A stretch of 64,000 bases of DNA from contig NZ_WING01000001.1 in NCBI RefSeq assembly GCF_009793335.1, positions 2,666,001 to 2,730,000 on the forward strand. The letters are read 5' to 3'. The stretch's first letter is position 1; each line of letters starts with the position of its first letter. Shown in pieces: positions 43,668 to 53,104 of this stretch. Under the pieces are notes generated by a model, which was not told where the DNA came from, searched no databases, and saw nothing but the letters and a program-made list of their open reading frames with translations. The translations under genes were made by a program, and so were the position numbers. This DNA comes from Actinomadura sp. J1-007 (GTDB taxonomy: Bacteria; Actinomycetota; Actinomycetes; Streptosporangiales; Streptosporangiaceae).

Positions 43668-45365
43668 TTAGCGGGATATGGATTTTTGGTAGGTGGGGTT
43701 GGTTTTCAGGAGGGTGTGGTGGGGGGCTTGGGTGGTGATGGTGCCGTTGTCGAGGACCAGGACCCGGTCGGCGGTGGCGAGGAGGGCGGGGCTGGTGGTG
43801 AGGACGATGGTGGTTCGGCCTCGGCGGAGGTGGGCGAGGTTGCGGGCGATGAGTTGTTCGGTGACCGCGTCCACGGCGGTGGTGGGGTCGTGGAGGACGA
43901 GGATGTCGGCGTCCGCGGCCAGGGCTCGGGCCAGGGAGAGGCGCTGGCGCTGGCCTCCGGAGAGGTTGGCGCCGCGGTCGCGGACGCTGTGGTCGAGTCC
44001 TTCGCGGTGCAGGGCCACGACGTCGGTCAGCATGGACGCCTCGACGGCCTCGGGGACCAGGCGGCTCGTGCCGGACGGGTCGATGTTCGTGCGGAGGGTG
44101 CCCGCGAAGATCTCCGCGTCGTACGGGTTGACCAGGAGATGCCGGCGGATTGATTCGATCGAGAGGGTGGATGTTTCTTGGCCGCCGATCCGGAGCGCGC
44201 CCTCGAACGAGTCGGGAGGGACGTTGGCGGCCAGGATCGCGGCGAGGTCGGCCGCGAAGCGTGGTTGGTAGGCGGCGATCGCCACGAATTCGCCGGGCGA
44301 TACTCGGAAACTGAGTTTGCGGAGGGAGCCGTACTGGATGCCGTCGAGTTCCAGGTCGCCGTTGGGGGTTGCGTGTTCTGGGCCTGGTTGGTGTATCGGG
44401 GGTGCGGCCAGTACCAGGGACATGCGGTCGGCCGAGGCGCGGGCGGTCATCACGTATTTCGGCATCTCCGAGAAGAGCTTGAGCGGTTCCATGATGAATT
44501 GAGCGAGCCCTACGGCCATGACGAGTTGGCCGATGCTGATCTGGTTCTGGAACGCCAGGTGGCCCGCGGTCAGGGTCACGGCGGCGGCGAGGACCGCGTT
44601 GAGGGCCAGTGCGGCGCCCTCGTACGCGCCGTTCACCCGGGCGACGGTGACGGCCTGGTGCTTCGCCTCTTCGCTGACCTTCCGGTACGAGCGGAACGCC
44701 GCGTGGTTGCCGCCGATGCCGTGCAGGGGGCGCAGGCCGGTGATCAGGTCGGCGACCTTCGCGCCGGCGCGCGCGACGCGGGCCTGCTGCTCGCGGGTGC
44801 TGGAGCCGATCCGCTTGGACAGCACCGACAGGATCGACAGGATCGCGACGGTGCCCACGATCACCAGGAGGCCGAGCCGGACGCTCGCCAGGCCGAGGGT
44901 GACCGCGGCGACCAGCACCGCGACCAGCGAGCTGATCAGCAGGGGGACGACCTCGATGATGTCGGCGGTCTGGTCGGCGTCCTCGGTGGCGATGGTCAGC
45001 ACCTCGCCGGACTTCAGGTCGACGTCCCTGGCGACCGGCTGGAGGCCGCAGGAGGCGACCCGTACCCGCCAGCGGTGCGCCTCGGTGGTGTTGGCCTTCT
45101 GGAGGACGCGCATCCCGAACCGCCACGAGAGCGACACGGTCGTGATGATCACGGCGAGCGCGGCGATGGACAGGGCGAGCGCGGCGGGGCTCCGGTGCCG
45201 CATCGTGTGCTCGACGATCAGGCCGAGCGCGATGGGGAAGGCCGTCTCGCCCGCCTGGTACAGGCCCATGAGGACGGTGCCCCAGGCCATGGCGCCGACG
45301 TTGCGGCGCAGCGCGGTCCGGAGGATGTCGGACCCCGTGCGGGGACGGTGCGTGTCGGGAGTCAT
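43668..45365 (-). CDS. ABC exporter-fold half-transporter, degenerate ATP site (siderophore type)
   Basis: 565 residues from ATG 45365, which overlaps the upstream stop (ATGA). Six transmembrane helices precede the ATPase domain. The Walker A lysine motif is absent (AIAAYQPRFAADLAAIL where GxxGxGKST is expected) and Walker B is altered (VLHDPTTAVD), but the signature ANLSGGQRQRLSLARAL is perfect. The neighbouring half-transporter has the complementary defects, so the two form one heterodimer with a single working ATP site. Such pairs (mycobacterial IrtAB-like) handle ferric siderophores; the adjoining binding protein and permeases agree with this. Confidence 0.86.
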   Translation of the reverse strand: MTPDTHRPRTGSDILRTALRRNVGAMAWGTVLMGLYQAGETAFPIALGLIVEHTMRHRSPAALALSIAALAVIITTVSLSWRFGMRVLQKANTTEAHRWRVRVASCGLQPVARDVDLKSGEVLTIATEDADQTADIIEVVPLLISSLVAVLVAAVTLGLASVRLGLLVIVGTVAILSILSVLSKRIGSSTREQQARVARAGAKVADLITGLRPLHGIGGNHAAFRSYRKVSEEAKHQAVTVARVNGAYEGAALALNAVLAAAVTLTAGHLAFQNQISIGQLVMAVGLAQFIMEPLKLFSEMPKYVMTARASADRMSLVLAAPPIHQPGPEHATPNGDLELDGIQYGSLRKLSFRVSPGEFVAIAAYQPRFAADLAAILAANVPPDSFEGALRIGGQETSTLSIESIRRHLLVNPYDAEIFAGTLRTNIDPSGTSRLVPEAVEASMLTDVVALHREGLDHSVRDRGANLSGGQRQRLSLARALAADADILVLHDPTTAVDAVTEQLIARNLAHLRRGRTTIVLTTSPALLATADRVLVLDNGTITTQAPHHTLLKTNPTYQKSISR

Positions 45366-47167
45366 CCCTGGCTGCCTTCTCGCCAGGCCCGCCAGAGGCG
45401 GGCGTACCGGCCGTCCTCGGCCACGAGTTCTTCGTGGGTGCCCTCCTCGACCACGCGTCCCGCGTCCAGGACGGCGATGCGGTCGGCCGCCATCGCCTGG
45501 GTCAGCCGGTGCGCGACGAACAGGGTGGTACGGCCCCGGCACGCGGCCAGGACGGCGCGTTCCAGCTCGGCGGCGCCCTGGCTGCCCGCCTCCGCGGTCG
45601 ACTCGTCCAGGACGACCACCGGCGCGCGGCCCAGCACCAGGCGGGCCAGGGCGAGCTGGGTGGCCTTGGTGACGTCGAGGCGTTCGCCGCCTTCGCCGAC
45701 CAGGGTGTCCAGCCCTTCGGGGAGCGCGCCGACCCACGCGTCGGCGCCGACCGTGCGGAGGGCCTCCCTCAGTTCGGCGTCGGTCGCGTCCGGGGCGGCG
45801 AGGCGCAGGTCGTCGGCGAGCGGGCCGGAGAACACGTGCGTCTCCTGCGTCAGGATGCTCACCAGCGCCCGCGCCCCGGCCTCGTCCAGGTCGGCGAGGT
45901 CGGTGGAGCCGATGCGGACCGTTCCGGACTGCGGGGTGCCGATGCCCGCGATCAGCGCGGCCAGGGTCGTCTTGCCCGCGCCCGTCGCCCCCACCAGCGC
46001 GAGCGAGCCTCCGGCGGGGATGGTGAGGTCGATGTCCCGGAGGACGGGGTCTTCGGCGTCGGGGTAGCTGAACGTGAGCCGTTCGACGGTCACCGGGTAC
46101 GCCGCGGCCCCGGCGGGTGCGACGGCGGGGTCGCCCACCAGCCTGTCGTCGGCGGACTCCCCCAGCACCCCGACCAGGCGGGTCAGGCTCGCGCCCGACT
46201 TCTGCGCCTCGTCGAAGGTGAACATGATGGAGCCCAGCGGGTTGAACAGCCGGTGGAACAGCAGCGGGGCCGCCGACACCTCGCCGAGGCTGGCGGCGCC
46301 GGAGTCCAGCAGCGCGTACCCGACCACGATGATCAGGACGAGCCCGATGAACTCGGCGCGGTTCTCCCGGCCGACGAACCGGCCGAAGAACCGGAACACC
46401 TCGATGCCGAGGCCGCGCACCCGCCACGACTCGCTGGTCACCCTCTCGCGGAACGCGCCCTCAAGCCGGTACGCCCGGACGGTGTCGATGCCGTTCAGGC
46501 CGCTGATCAGCGCCTGCGCCCGGTCGGCCTGGGCGGCCCGCTGCCGCTGGTAGAGCGGGGCGGACCTCGGCAGGTACCAGCGCAGGGCCAGCGCGTACGC
46601 GGGCAGCGCGCCGGCGCCCGCGAGGCCGAGCCGCCAGTCCAGGCCGAACATGCCGGCGGTGGCGATGAGGACCAGCACGCCCGCCGAGAAGACGGTGGGG
46701 ACGGCCGTCCGGATGCCCTTGGACAGCACGGCCACGTCGTCGCCGACCCGGGAGAGCACGTCGCCCCGGCCGACCTGCTCGATCCGGGCGCTCGGCATCC
46801 CGAGGACGGCCCGGACGGCGCCTTCCCGCAGCCGCGCGAGCAGGCCCGCGCCGAGCCGTCCGATCAGGTAGGCCGACGCCGCGGTGGCCGCCGCGCCGAG
46901 CAGCGCGGCGGCCACCAGCAGGGCGCCGATGGTGACCAGGACCGACTGCGGTCCGCCCCGGACGACCTCGTCGACCACCCGGCCGAGCAGGAGGACCGGC
47001 AGCACCTGGAGCGCCGCCCCGGCCACCGTGGTGAGCACGGAGGCGACGGGCAGCCAGGGCGCTTCGCGGCAGTGCGCCGCGACCCATCGGGCGGCCTCGC
47101 GTCCGGTCGCCGTGCGCAGGGTCGCCGGGGCCGCCGCCGGGGCGGGGCGCGTGTCGGTGGTGCTCAC
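45362..47167 (-). CDS. ABC exporter-fold half-transporter with intact Walker motifs (siderophore type)
   Basis: 601 residues from GTG 47167. Six transmembrane helices, then an ATPase domain with Walker A GATGAGKTT, a Q-loop (LTQETHVFSG) and Walker B VVVLDEST, but the LSGGQ signature is replaced by RLDVTKATQLALAR. Its ATP would be sandwiched by the normal signature of the partner encoded next. The gene begins three bases after the stop of the siderophore-binding lipoprotein, so it belongs to the same iron-regulated transcript. Confidence 0.86.
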   Translation of the reverse strand: MSTTDTRPAPAAAPATLRTATGREAARWVAAHCREAPWLPVASVLTTVAGAALQVLPVLLLGRVVDEVVRGGPQSVLVTIGALLVAAALLGAAATAASAYLIGRLGAGLLARLREGAVRAVLGMPSARIEQVGRGDVLSRVGDDVAVLSKGIRTAVPTVFSAGVLVLIATAGMFGLDWRLGLAGAGALPAYALALRWYLPRSAPLYQRQRAAQADRAQALISGLNGIDTVRAYRLEGAFRERVTSESWRVRGLGIEVFRFFGRFVGRENRAEFIGLVLIIVVGYALLDSGAASLGEVSAAPLLFHRLFNPLGSIMFTFDEAQKSGASLTRLVGVLGESADDRLVGDPAVAPAGAAAYPVTVERLTFSYPDAEDPVLRDIDLTIPAGGSLALVGATGAGKTTLAALIAGIGTPQSGTVRIGSTDLADLDEAGARALVSILTQETHVFSGPLADDLRLAAPDATDAELREALRTVGADAWVGALPEGLDTLVGEGGERLDVTKATQLALARLVLGRAPVVVLDESTAEAGSQGAAELERAVLAACRGRTTLFVAHRLTQAMAADRIAVLDAGRVVEEGTHEELVAEDGRYARLWRAWREGSQG

Positions 47168-47169
47168 AC

Positions 47170-48198
47170 CTAGCCGACCGACTCGACCATCTTGTCGATC
47201 GCGTACGGCAGGGACAGCAGGGTGCCCTGGGACATGGCCGCGCCGACCGCCGGGCCCTCGCTGTCCAGCAGGTACGACACCTTCCCCTTCTTCACCGCGG
47301 ACAGGTTGGCGAACAGCTGGAACTTCTTCAGCGCCGCCTGGTCGGCCTGGTCGTTGATGACGAAGATGCGGTCGACGTCGATGAGGTCGATCCGCTCGGG
47401 CGACAGCGGCGTGAAGAACTTGCCGCCGGCGATCTTGTCGATCTCCGTGGCGCCCTTGAAGCCGATGCCCGACAGCAGCCGTCCGCGCACGTCGGTGGTG
47501 GTGAACGGCGCGACCGAGTCCTTGTACCAGGACAGCGCGACGGCGGTCTGGCTCGCGAACTCCGGGTGCGCCTTGCGGGCGGCGCCGAGCTTGTCCTGGA
47601 TGCCCTGCACCAGCTTGGCGCCCTCGGCCTCCTTGCCGAGCGCCTTGGCGATGTGCACGGCGTTGTCCTGCCACGGCGCGCTGAACGGCTCCTTCTCGGC
47701 CTTGGTCCGGGCGACCGTGAGCGCGATCTTGTTGAGCTTGTCGTAGGCGGCCTTGTCGATCTCGGAGTAGACCGCGATGATCAGGTCCGGCCGCAGCGCG
47801 GCGATCTTCTCGTAGTTCGGGCCGGAGTCGCCGTTGCTCATGACGACCTCGGGCTTCGCGCCGCCCCACTTGTCCTTCACCCAGGGCCACTGGGTGTTGA
47901 TGTCGGGGGACTTGCCGGGCGGGTTCGGGTACTGGTCGACCATGCCGACCGGCTTGGTGCCGAGCGCGAGGACGGCCTGGTCGTCGGTGTAGCCGACGGT
48001 GACGACCCGCTTCGGGGCCTTGGTGATCGTGGTGGACCCGAAGGCGTGTTCCACGGTGACCGGGAACGCGCCGGACGCGGCGGCCGGGGCGTTCCCGCCC
48101 GAGTCGTCCGACGAGTCGGAGCCGCATCCGGCGAGGAGGCCGGCGCTCAGCGTCGCGGCGGACAGGACCGCCGCCAGCCGCCGCAGGGACTTCGTCAT
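47170..48198 (-). CDS. iron-siderophore-binding lipoprotein (FecB/periplasmic binding type)
   Basis: 342 residues from ATG 48198. A lipoprotein signal ends in LLAGC (Cys 25). The periplasmic-binding-protein fold has KAPKRVVTVGYTDDQAVLAL, LRPDLIIAV and a long linking helix. An IdeR-type box lies 86 bases upstream. It captures a ferric siderophore for the FecCD-type permeases encoded upstream, and its gene leads a transcript with the two exporter-fold proteins. Confidence 0.9.
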   Translation of the reverse strand: MTKSLRRLAAVLSAATLSAGLLAGCGSDSSDDSGGNAPAAASGAFPVTVEHAFGSTTITKAPKRVVTVGYTDDQAVLALGTKPVGMVDQYPNPPGKSPDINTQWPWVKDKWGGAKPEVVMSNGDSGPNYEKIAALRPDLIIAVYSEIDKAAYDKLNKIALTVARTKAEKEPFSAPWQDNAVHIAKALGKEAEGAKLVQGIQDKLGAARKAHPEFASQTAVALSWYKDSVAPFTTTDVRGRLLSGIGFKGATEIDKIAGGKFFTPLSPERIDLIDVDRIFVINDQADQAALKKFQLFANLSAVKKGKVSYLLDSEGPAVGAAMSQGTLLSLPYAIDKMVESVG

Positions 48199-48283
48199 GG
48201 TCGTTCTCTGGTGGAGCATCGAAATCCCTTGCTCGTGCCGTCCGCTGCCACCGGGGGGACAGACGGACTCTAACCTGGGGAAA

Positions 48284-48302
48284 TAAGGGCAGCCTAACCT
48301 AA
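48284..48302 (-). promoter_or_regulatory. IdeR/DtxR-type iron box
   Basis: Read on the minus strand the 19 bases TTAGGTTAGGCTGCCCTTA match the IdeR consensus TTAGGTTAGGCTAACCTAA at 16 of 19 positions, with the left half perfect. It lies upstream of the binding lipoprotein, so this transcript should be repressed by Fe(II)-loaded IdeR. Confidence 0.82.
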
Positions 48303-48364
48303 GCTGGATCTTCGCCGCCCGCGGGGCCGTTCCTCGGGACCGTTCCTCGGACCGTTCCTCGGGA

Positions 48365-49230
48365 TCACTCCTCGCAGGGACGGACGTGGGCGCGGCCGAT
48401 CGGCACGATGAGCGGCCGGTCGCCCACCGGGTCGTCGATCACCTCGGCGCGCAGCCCGAACGCCTCGTCCAGCAGCTCGGCGGTGATCACGTCGCGCGGG
48501 TGGCCCTGCGCCAGGATCGACCCGGCGCGCATCACGACGAGGTTGTCGCTGTAGCGCGCGGCGAGGTTGAGGTCGTGCAGCACCATGACCACCGTGCGGC
48601 CCGACTCGTGCAGGTCGTCCACCAGGTCGAGGACGTCGATCGCGTGCGCGAGGTCGAGGTAGGTGGTCGGCTCGTCCAGCAGCAGCAGGTCGGTGCCCTG
48701 CGCCAGGGTCATCGAGATCCAGACGCGCTGCCGCTGCCCGCCGGACAGCGCGTCCACGGGGCGGTCGGCCAGGTCGGACACCCCGGTCATGGCGAGCGCG
48801 CGTTCCACGACGGCGGCGTCGTCCGACGACCACTGCCGCAGCCAGCTCTGGTGCGGGTGGCGGCCCCGGGCGACCAGGTCGGCGACCGTCAGCCCCTCCG
48901 GCGCGACCGGCGCCTGCGGCAGCAGGCCGAGCTTCTTCGCCACGTCGCGGGTCTTCAGCTTGACGATGTCGTCGCCGTCCAGCACGACCGTGCCCTTGGC
49001 GGGTTTGAGCAGCCGCGACAGCGTCCGCAGCAGGGTCGACTTCCCGCAGCCGTTGGGGCCGATGATCGTGGTGATCACGCCCGGCGGGATGGCCACGTCC
49101 AGGCCGTCGATGACCATCCGGCCGCCGTACCCGACCGCGACCCCCTCGGCCGCCAGCCGTACGGCGCCGCCGGTCGCGCCGCCGGGCCGGCGGTCCCGCC
49201 GTCGGGCCCGGGGATGTGCTGAGCGGCCAC
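48365..49230 (-). CDS. siderophore ABC transporter ATP-binding protein (FepC type), frameshifted in this assembly
   Basis: The catalytic body reads from MVIDGLDVAIPPG with Walker A IGPNGCGKST, LSGGQRQRVWISM and Walker B LLLLDEPTTYLD. The true start is GTG 49230, which has AAAGGAG 5 bases upstream and gives VAAQHIPGPDGGTAGP in another frame. One added base in the run at 49184-49186 joins the two (GPGGATGGAVRLAAEGVAVG) into 288 residues. It powers the two adjoining permeases. Short tandem GGACCGTTCCTCG units follow its stop (48310-48362). Confidence 0.86.
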
Positions 49231-49268
49231 GAGATCTCCTTTGCCTAGCCTGCCCGTCGTCGCCACGC

Positions 49269-50330
49269 CTACCTGAGGTTCGCCCGCACCAGCAGGTAGA
49301 CGAGGAAGGGACCGCCGATCGCGGCGGTGACCACGCCGACCGGGAGGGTGACCGGCAGCGCCGTGCGCGCCGCCACGTCCGCGCCGATCAGCAGCAACGC
49401 GCCCGTCAGTCCGGAGACCACCAGCGGCGGCGTCGGACGCCTCGCCAGCCGCATCGCCACCTGGGGCGCCACCAGCGCGACGAACGGGACCGGGCCGGCG
49501 GCACTCACCGCCACGCCCGCCAGCAGCACCGCGCACAGCAGCATGACCGCGCGCACCATCGAGTACCGGACGCCGAGGCCCGCGGCGACATCGTCGCCGA
49601 AGTGCATCGGCTTGAACTGGAACGCGGCGCAGGCGACGACGGCCAGCAGGACGAGCCCGCACACCAGCGCCACCCGGACCTCGTTCCACGAGCGGCCATC
49701 CAGGGAGCCGACCAGCCACGCCTGGGCCCGCGCCACGTCCTTGATGTCGGCCGTGACCAGCAGCCAGCTCGTGATCGCCTCCATCGCGGCGCTCACCGAG
49801 ACGCCGATCAGGATGAGCCGGAACCCCTCGATCCCGCGCCGCCACGCCAGCAGGTAGACCAGCAGCCCGGTGCCGAGTCCGCCCGCGAGCGCCGCCGCGG
49901 ACAGGCCCACGGCGCCGGCGACCGCCGCGGCCGTCCCGCCCGACACCGTCACCAGGAACACCGCGACCGCGCCGGCTCCGCTGGTGACCCCGAGGATGTC
50001 CGGGCTCGCGAGCGGGTTGCGCGCGATCGTCTGCGTGATCGCCCCGGACACCCCGAGCGCGATCCCCACGACGAGCCCGGCGAGGGCGCGCGGCAGCCGC
50101 AGATCCATGATCACGAACTTGTCGACCCGTTCGCCCCGGCCGAGGATCGTGGCGATCACCCGGGGCAGGCCGATGGGGAAGTCGCCGACGCCGATCGACA
50201 GGCAGAACACCAGGAAGGTCGCCGCCGCCAGCAGCAGCGTGACGAGCACGAGCCAGGGCCGCCACACGAACGACACGTGCCCGAGCCGCACGCCCGGGGC
50301 CGCCGCGGGCCTCACGTCCGTCCCGTTCAT
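49269..50330 (-). CDS. FecCD-family siderophore permease (second subunit)
   Basis: 353 residues from ATG 50330, with AGGAG upstream and an ATGA overlap with the first permease. About nine hydrophobic helices and the BtuC/FecCD motifs LRLPRALAGLVVGIALGVSG, NPLASPDILGVTSGAG and GPVPFVALVAPQVAM are present. With the other permease it forms the channel for ferric-siderophore import. Confidence 0.92.
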   Translation of the reverse strand: MNGTDVRPAAAPGVRLGHVSFVWRPWLVLVTLLLAAATFLVFCLSIGVGDFPIGLPRVIATILGRGERVDKFVIMDLRLPRALAGLVVGIALGVSGAITQTIARNPLASPDILGVTSGAGAVAVFLVTVSGGTAAAVAGAVGLSAAALAGGLGTGLLVYLLAWRRGIEGFRLILIGVSVSAAMEAITSWLLVTADIKDVARAQAWLVGSLDGRSWNEVRVALVCGLVLLAVVACAAFQFKPMHFGDDVAAGLGVRYSMVRAVMLLCAVLLAGVAVSAAGPVPFVALVAPQVAMRLARRPTPPLVVSGLTGALLLIGADVAARTALPVTLPVGVVTAAIGGPFLVYLLVRANLR

Positions 50331-51393
50331 GCGCTCCTGAACTTTCCGCGCCACACCAGGGCCGCGAAGAACGGGGCGCCGAGGAGCGCGACGACGATGC
50401 CCGCGTCCAGCTCGCCGGGCCGTACGACCAGGCGTCCCACGATGTCGCAGACCAGGAGGACGACCGCGCCGAGCAGGCCCGCGTACGGCACCAGCCACCG
50501 GTAGTCGGGACCGGTCAGGTACCGCGCCACATGGGCCACCATGAGCCCGAGGAAGGCGATCGGCCCGCACGCGGCCGTCGCCGCGCCGGCCAGCAGGGTG
50601 ATGGCGACGATGCCGAGCGTCCGGCTGAGCGCGGTGTTCACGCCGAGCCCGCGCGCCACGTCGTCGCCCAGGTTGAGCAGGTTGATGGCGGGCAGCGTGA
50701 TCGCCGCCAGGACCAGGCCGACTCCGATGAACGCGGCGATGGGCCAGATGACCTTGAACCCGACGCCCGCGACGGAGCCCGCGTTCCAGAACCGCCACGC
50801 GTTCAGCGACGCCTGGTTCGACAGCGCGACCGCCGTGGTCATCGCCGCGAGGAACACCGTGATCCCCTGGCCTGCCAGCGCGAGCGTCAACGGATTGCCG
50901 GCCCCCCGTCCGATGCTCGCGAGCCCGAACACGACGGTTCCGGCGATCGCCGCCCCAGGAAGGCGAACCAGACGTACTGGAACGGGTTGCCCAGCCCGAA
51001 CACGGAGATCGCCGTCACCACCGCGACCGAGGCTCCGGAGTTCACGCCGAGCAGGCCCGTGTCGGCGATCGGGTTGCGCGTGCACCCCTGGATCAGCGCC
51101 CCGCCGACGCCCAGCGCGATGCCCGCGACGATCGCGAGGACCGTACGGGGCACCCGCACGGTCTGCACGATGAGCCTGATCTCGGTGAGCCGCTGGTCGG
51201 AGTCGGGTCCTGCGAGCAGCCCGCGCCAGACGTCGGCGGGACTCAGCGCCCGAGCGCCGACGGCCAGCGACGCCGCCCCCGCGACCACGAGGACGGCCAG
51301 CAGCACGCCCAGCCCCACGACCCGCCGCCGGCGCACCGCCGCGATACCGGATGCGGGCCTGGGCGCGGGCCCCTTCTCAATGACCGTGCTCAT
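50327..51393 (-). CDS. FecCD-family siderophore permease (first subunit), frameshifted in this assembly
   Basis: N-terminal part (VRVPRTVLAIVAGIALGVGG, NPIADTGLLGVNSGAS) reads from ATG 51393 and the C-terminal part (LNLGDDVARGLGVN, GPIAFLGLMVAHVAR) in another frame. The break follows FQYVWFAFLG; adding one base to the CCCC run at 50953-50956 gives FLGAAIAGTVVFGLAS and a normal 355-residue permease. An iron box lies 54 bases upstream, so this gene leads the import operon with the second permease and the ATPase. Confidence 0.88.
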
Positions 51394-51447
51394 GCACGTC
51401 CATCGAGTCCGGCTTTCAACACTTTTCCTCCGAAATCGGCAGGTCGG

Positions 51448-51466
51448 CAAGGTGAGCCTAACCTAA
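51448..51466 (-). promoter_or_regulatory. IdeR/DtxR-type iron box
   Basis: On the minus strand TTAGGTTAGGCTCACCTTG matches the 19-base IdeR consensus at 16 positions. It sits 54 bases upstream of the first permease start. Together with 48284-48302 it means the locus is two iron-repressed units. Confidence 0.82.
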
Positions 51467-51529
51467 TCAACGCCTGCCGATCCGTCCGCCCCGCCTCTCA
51501 CCTCCGTGTCGTCGCGTCGCGGGACCGTC

Positions 51530-51561
51530 GCGGGACCCTCGTGGGACCGTCGTGGGACCAG
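51530..51561. repeat. short GGGACCGTCG tandem units
   Basis: Four consecutive imperfect 10-bp copies (GGGACCGTCGC, GGGACCCTCGT, GGGACCGTCGT, GGGACCAGG) lie between the permease operon promoter and the end of the hemerythrin gene. Confidence 0.5.
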
Positions 51562-51574
51562 GGGGTCGAGCCCG

Positions 51575-52135
51575 TCAGTCCTGCCCGCGGCCCGACAGGT
51601 GGTCGCGGACGCGGTCCACGAGACCGGCGCCGGGGGCCAGCAGCTTGTTGAGCGGCGGCTTGTCCGGGGCGGACGGGTGCGGGCGGGTGGGGGCCCTCCG
51701 CTTGGCCGACTGGACCTTGTCGCCGAGTTCGAGGAGCTCCTCGCCGGTGGCGCTGGCGACCAGCTTGGGGAACAAGACGGTCTCCTCCTCCTGGATGTGC
51801 TCGGTGACGCTGTCCATGAGGCGACGTACGAGGGCGGGGAAATCCGGCCCGGCGGTGTCGGCCTTCTCCAGGTCCTTCAGGATCCGTTCCACGTCGGCGT
51901 GCTCGGTGAGCTCCCTGTCGGCGATCTCGTCGCCGCCGGGGACGCGCTCGCGGGCCGCCGGGTACAGGTACATCTCCTCGGCGACCGAATGCCGCACCAG
52001 CTCGATGGTGATGTCATCGGTGATCCGCCGCCGCTGCCCGGGGTCGGCCGTTCCGGACAGCTCCTCGAACATCTCCTCGACCTCACGGTGGTCGTGGGCG
52101 AGTACCTCGATCACGTCGCGCCTGTCGTCCGCCAT
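51575..52135 (-). CDS. hemerythrin domain-containing protein
   Basis: 186 residues from ATG 52135. The four-helix hemerythrin/HHE metal ligands are present in order: HDHREVEEMFEEL, RHSVAEEMYLYP, EHADVERIL and EHIQEEETVLFP. A C-terminal tail of about 45 residues is Pro/Arg-rich. Such proteins bind a di-iron centre and act in oxygen or NO sensing or iron storage. It stands beside but is transcribed separately from the iron-uptake locus. Confidence 0.9.
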   Translation of the reverse strand: MADDRRDVIEVLAHDHREVEEMFEELSGTADPGQRRRITDDITIELVRHSVAEEMYLYPAARERVPGGDEIADRELTEHADVERILKDLEKADTAGPDFPALVRRLMDSVTEHIQEEETVLFPKLVASATGEELLELGDKVQSAKRRAPTRPHPSAPDKPPLNKLLAPGAGLVDRVRDHLSGRGQD

Positions 52136-53104
52136 GCTCGCCTCTCTCCGCGTCGTGCAGTTCCGGAGCCGGGGACCGCCCCGTCGCGCCGGTGAACGGC
52201 CGCGATCCCCTCCCGAGCCGGGCCGCCGAACGGGGGGTCCCTCGGCACGGCCGCCTCTACCCAGAGGAGGCGCGGTCACACCGGCGGCCGCGGCGGCCGG
52301 GCCGACACCGTTGAGGCATCGGTGCACTGACCAGGAACGTCACGGCGGCGGATTCCTGGATTCGCGGTCGGCGTGCGTGTTCGAGCACGTACGGCGTGGC
52401 TTCGCGGGGGACGGTGGGGAGCACGTCGAGGCCCCGGCGCCTTGGGGGCGCCGGGGCCATGAGGTGCAACACCATCTATCCGGCGTCGAAGCCGGTTGTC
52501 GTCCGCGCCGGCCGCCGTGTGCGGCGGGGGCGCGGGGATCGCGGATGCGTGACCGTAGACCACCGTCCAATCCGTGGCGACTGCGGTACCCGCGCGGCGT
52601 GACTGGAGCCTGCGACGGGCGATCCCGATGGTGCCGAGAACCCCCTTCCTTGCGCTTCTCTACCTGGGAACTCTTGCCTTCACTCGCGGTGTTCCTCCGG
52701 CGGTCCGTTGACCGCCGACCGCTCGGCCGGCTGCCGGAGTCCCTTCCACTGCGTTGACCCCGGCACGCCCGGCCTCGCTTCATCCAACTGCTCTGGGCGG
52801 CTCGTCCACCGCCCTGTGTCGTGGACTTGTTCCTCTTCGATGACAGGAACCATACCCCACGCCTCCGCGAATATCTACCTCGATCACCATAGATTTTCGG
52901 AGACGGCTCGGGACGGTTATCCGCCGTCGCGAGTGAGGGGGAACGGGACGGGAGGCTCGTGCGCGCAGGGCCGGGCGGGCGGTCCCGTTCGGTCCGGGGT
53001 GGCGAGCGGCCGACGTCAGACAGCGATCGTCGGTTACCGTGCGTGCATAGATTCGGAAAACTTGGTAACACTCCGTGGCATCACCGCCCCCGAAAGTTGA
53101 CGAG
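52136..53104. other. long gene-free interval
   Basis: Nearly 970 bases between divergent genes. Open frames on the minus strand are Arg/Pro/Ser-rich without motifs. Only the hairpin at 52430-52458 stands out. No RNA gene recognised. Confidence 0.4.
52430..52458. terminator. isolated strong hairpin
   Basis: GGCCCCGGCGCC (52430-52441) and GGCGCCGGGGCC (52447-52458) form a perfect 12-bp stem with loop TTGGG in otherwise gene-free DNA. Shape suits a terminator, but no gene ends here, so it could mark an unseen small RNA. Confidence 0.4.

Noticed and set aside
52340..53071. 243-codon minus-strand open frame in the gap before rppA
   Set aside because: Arg/Ser/Pro-rich, no ribosome site, no recognisable fold or motif.
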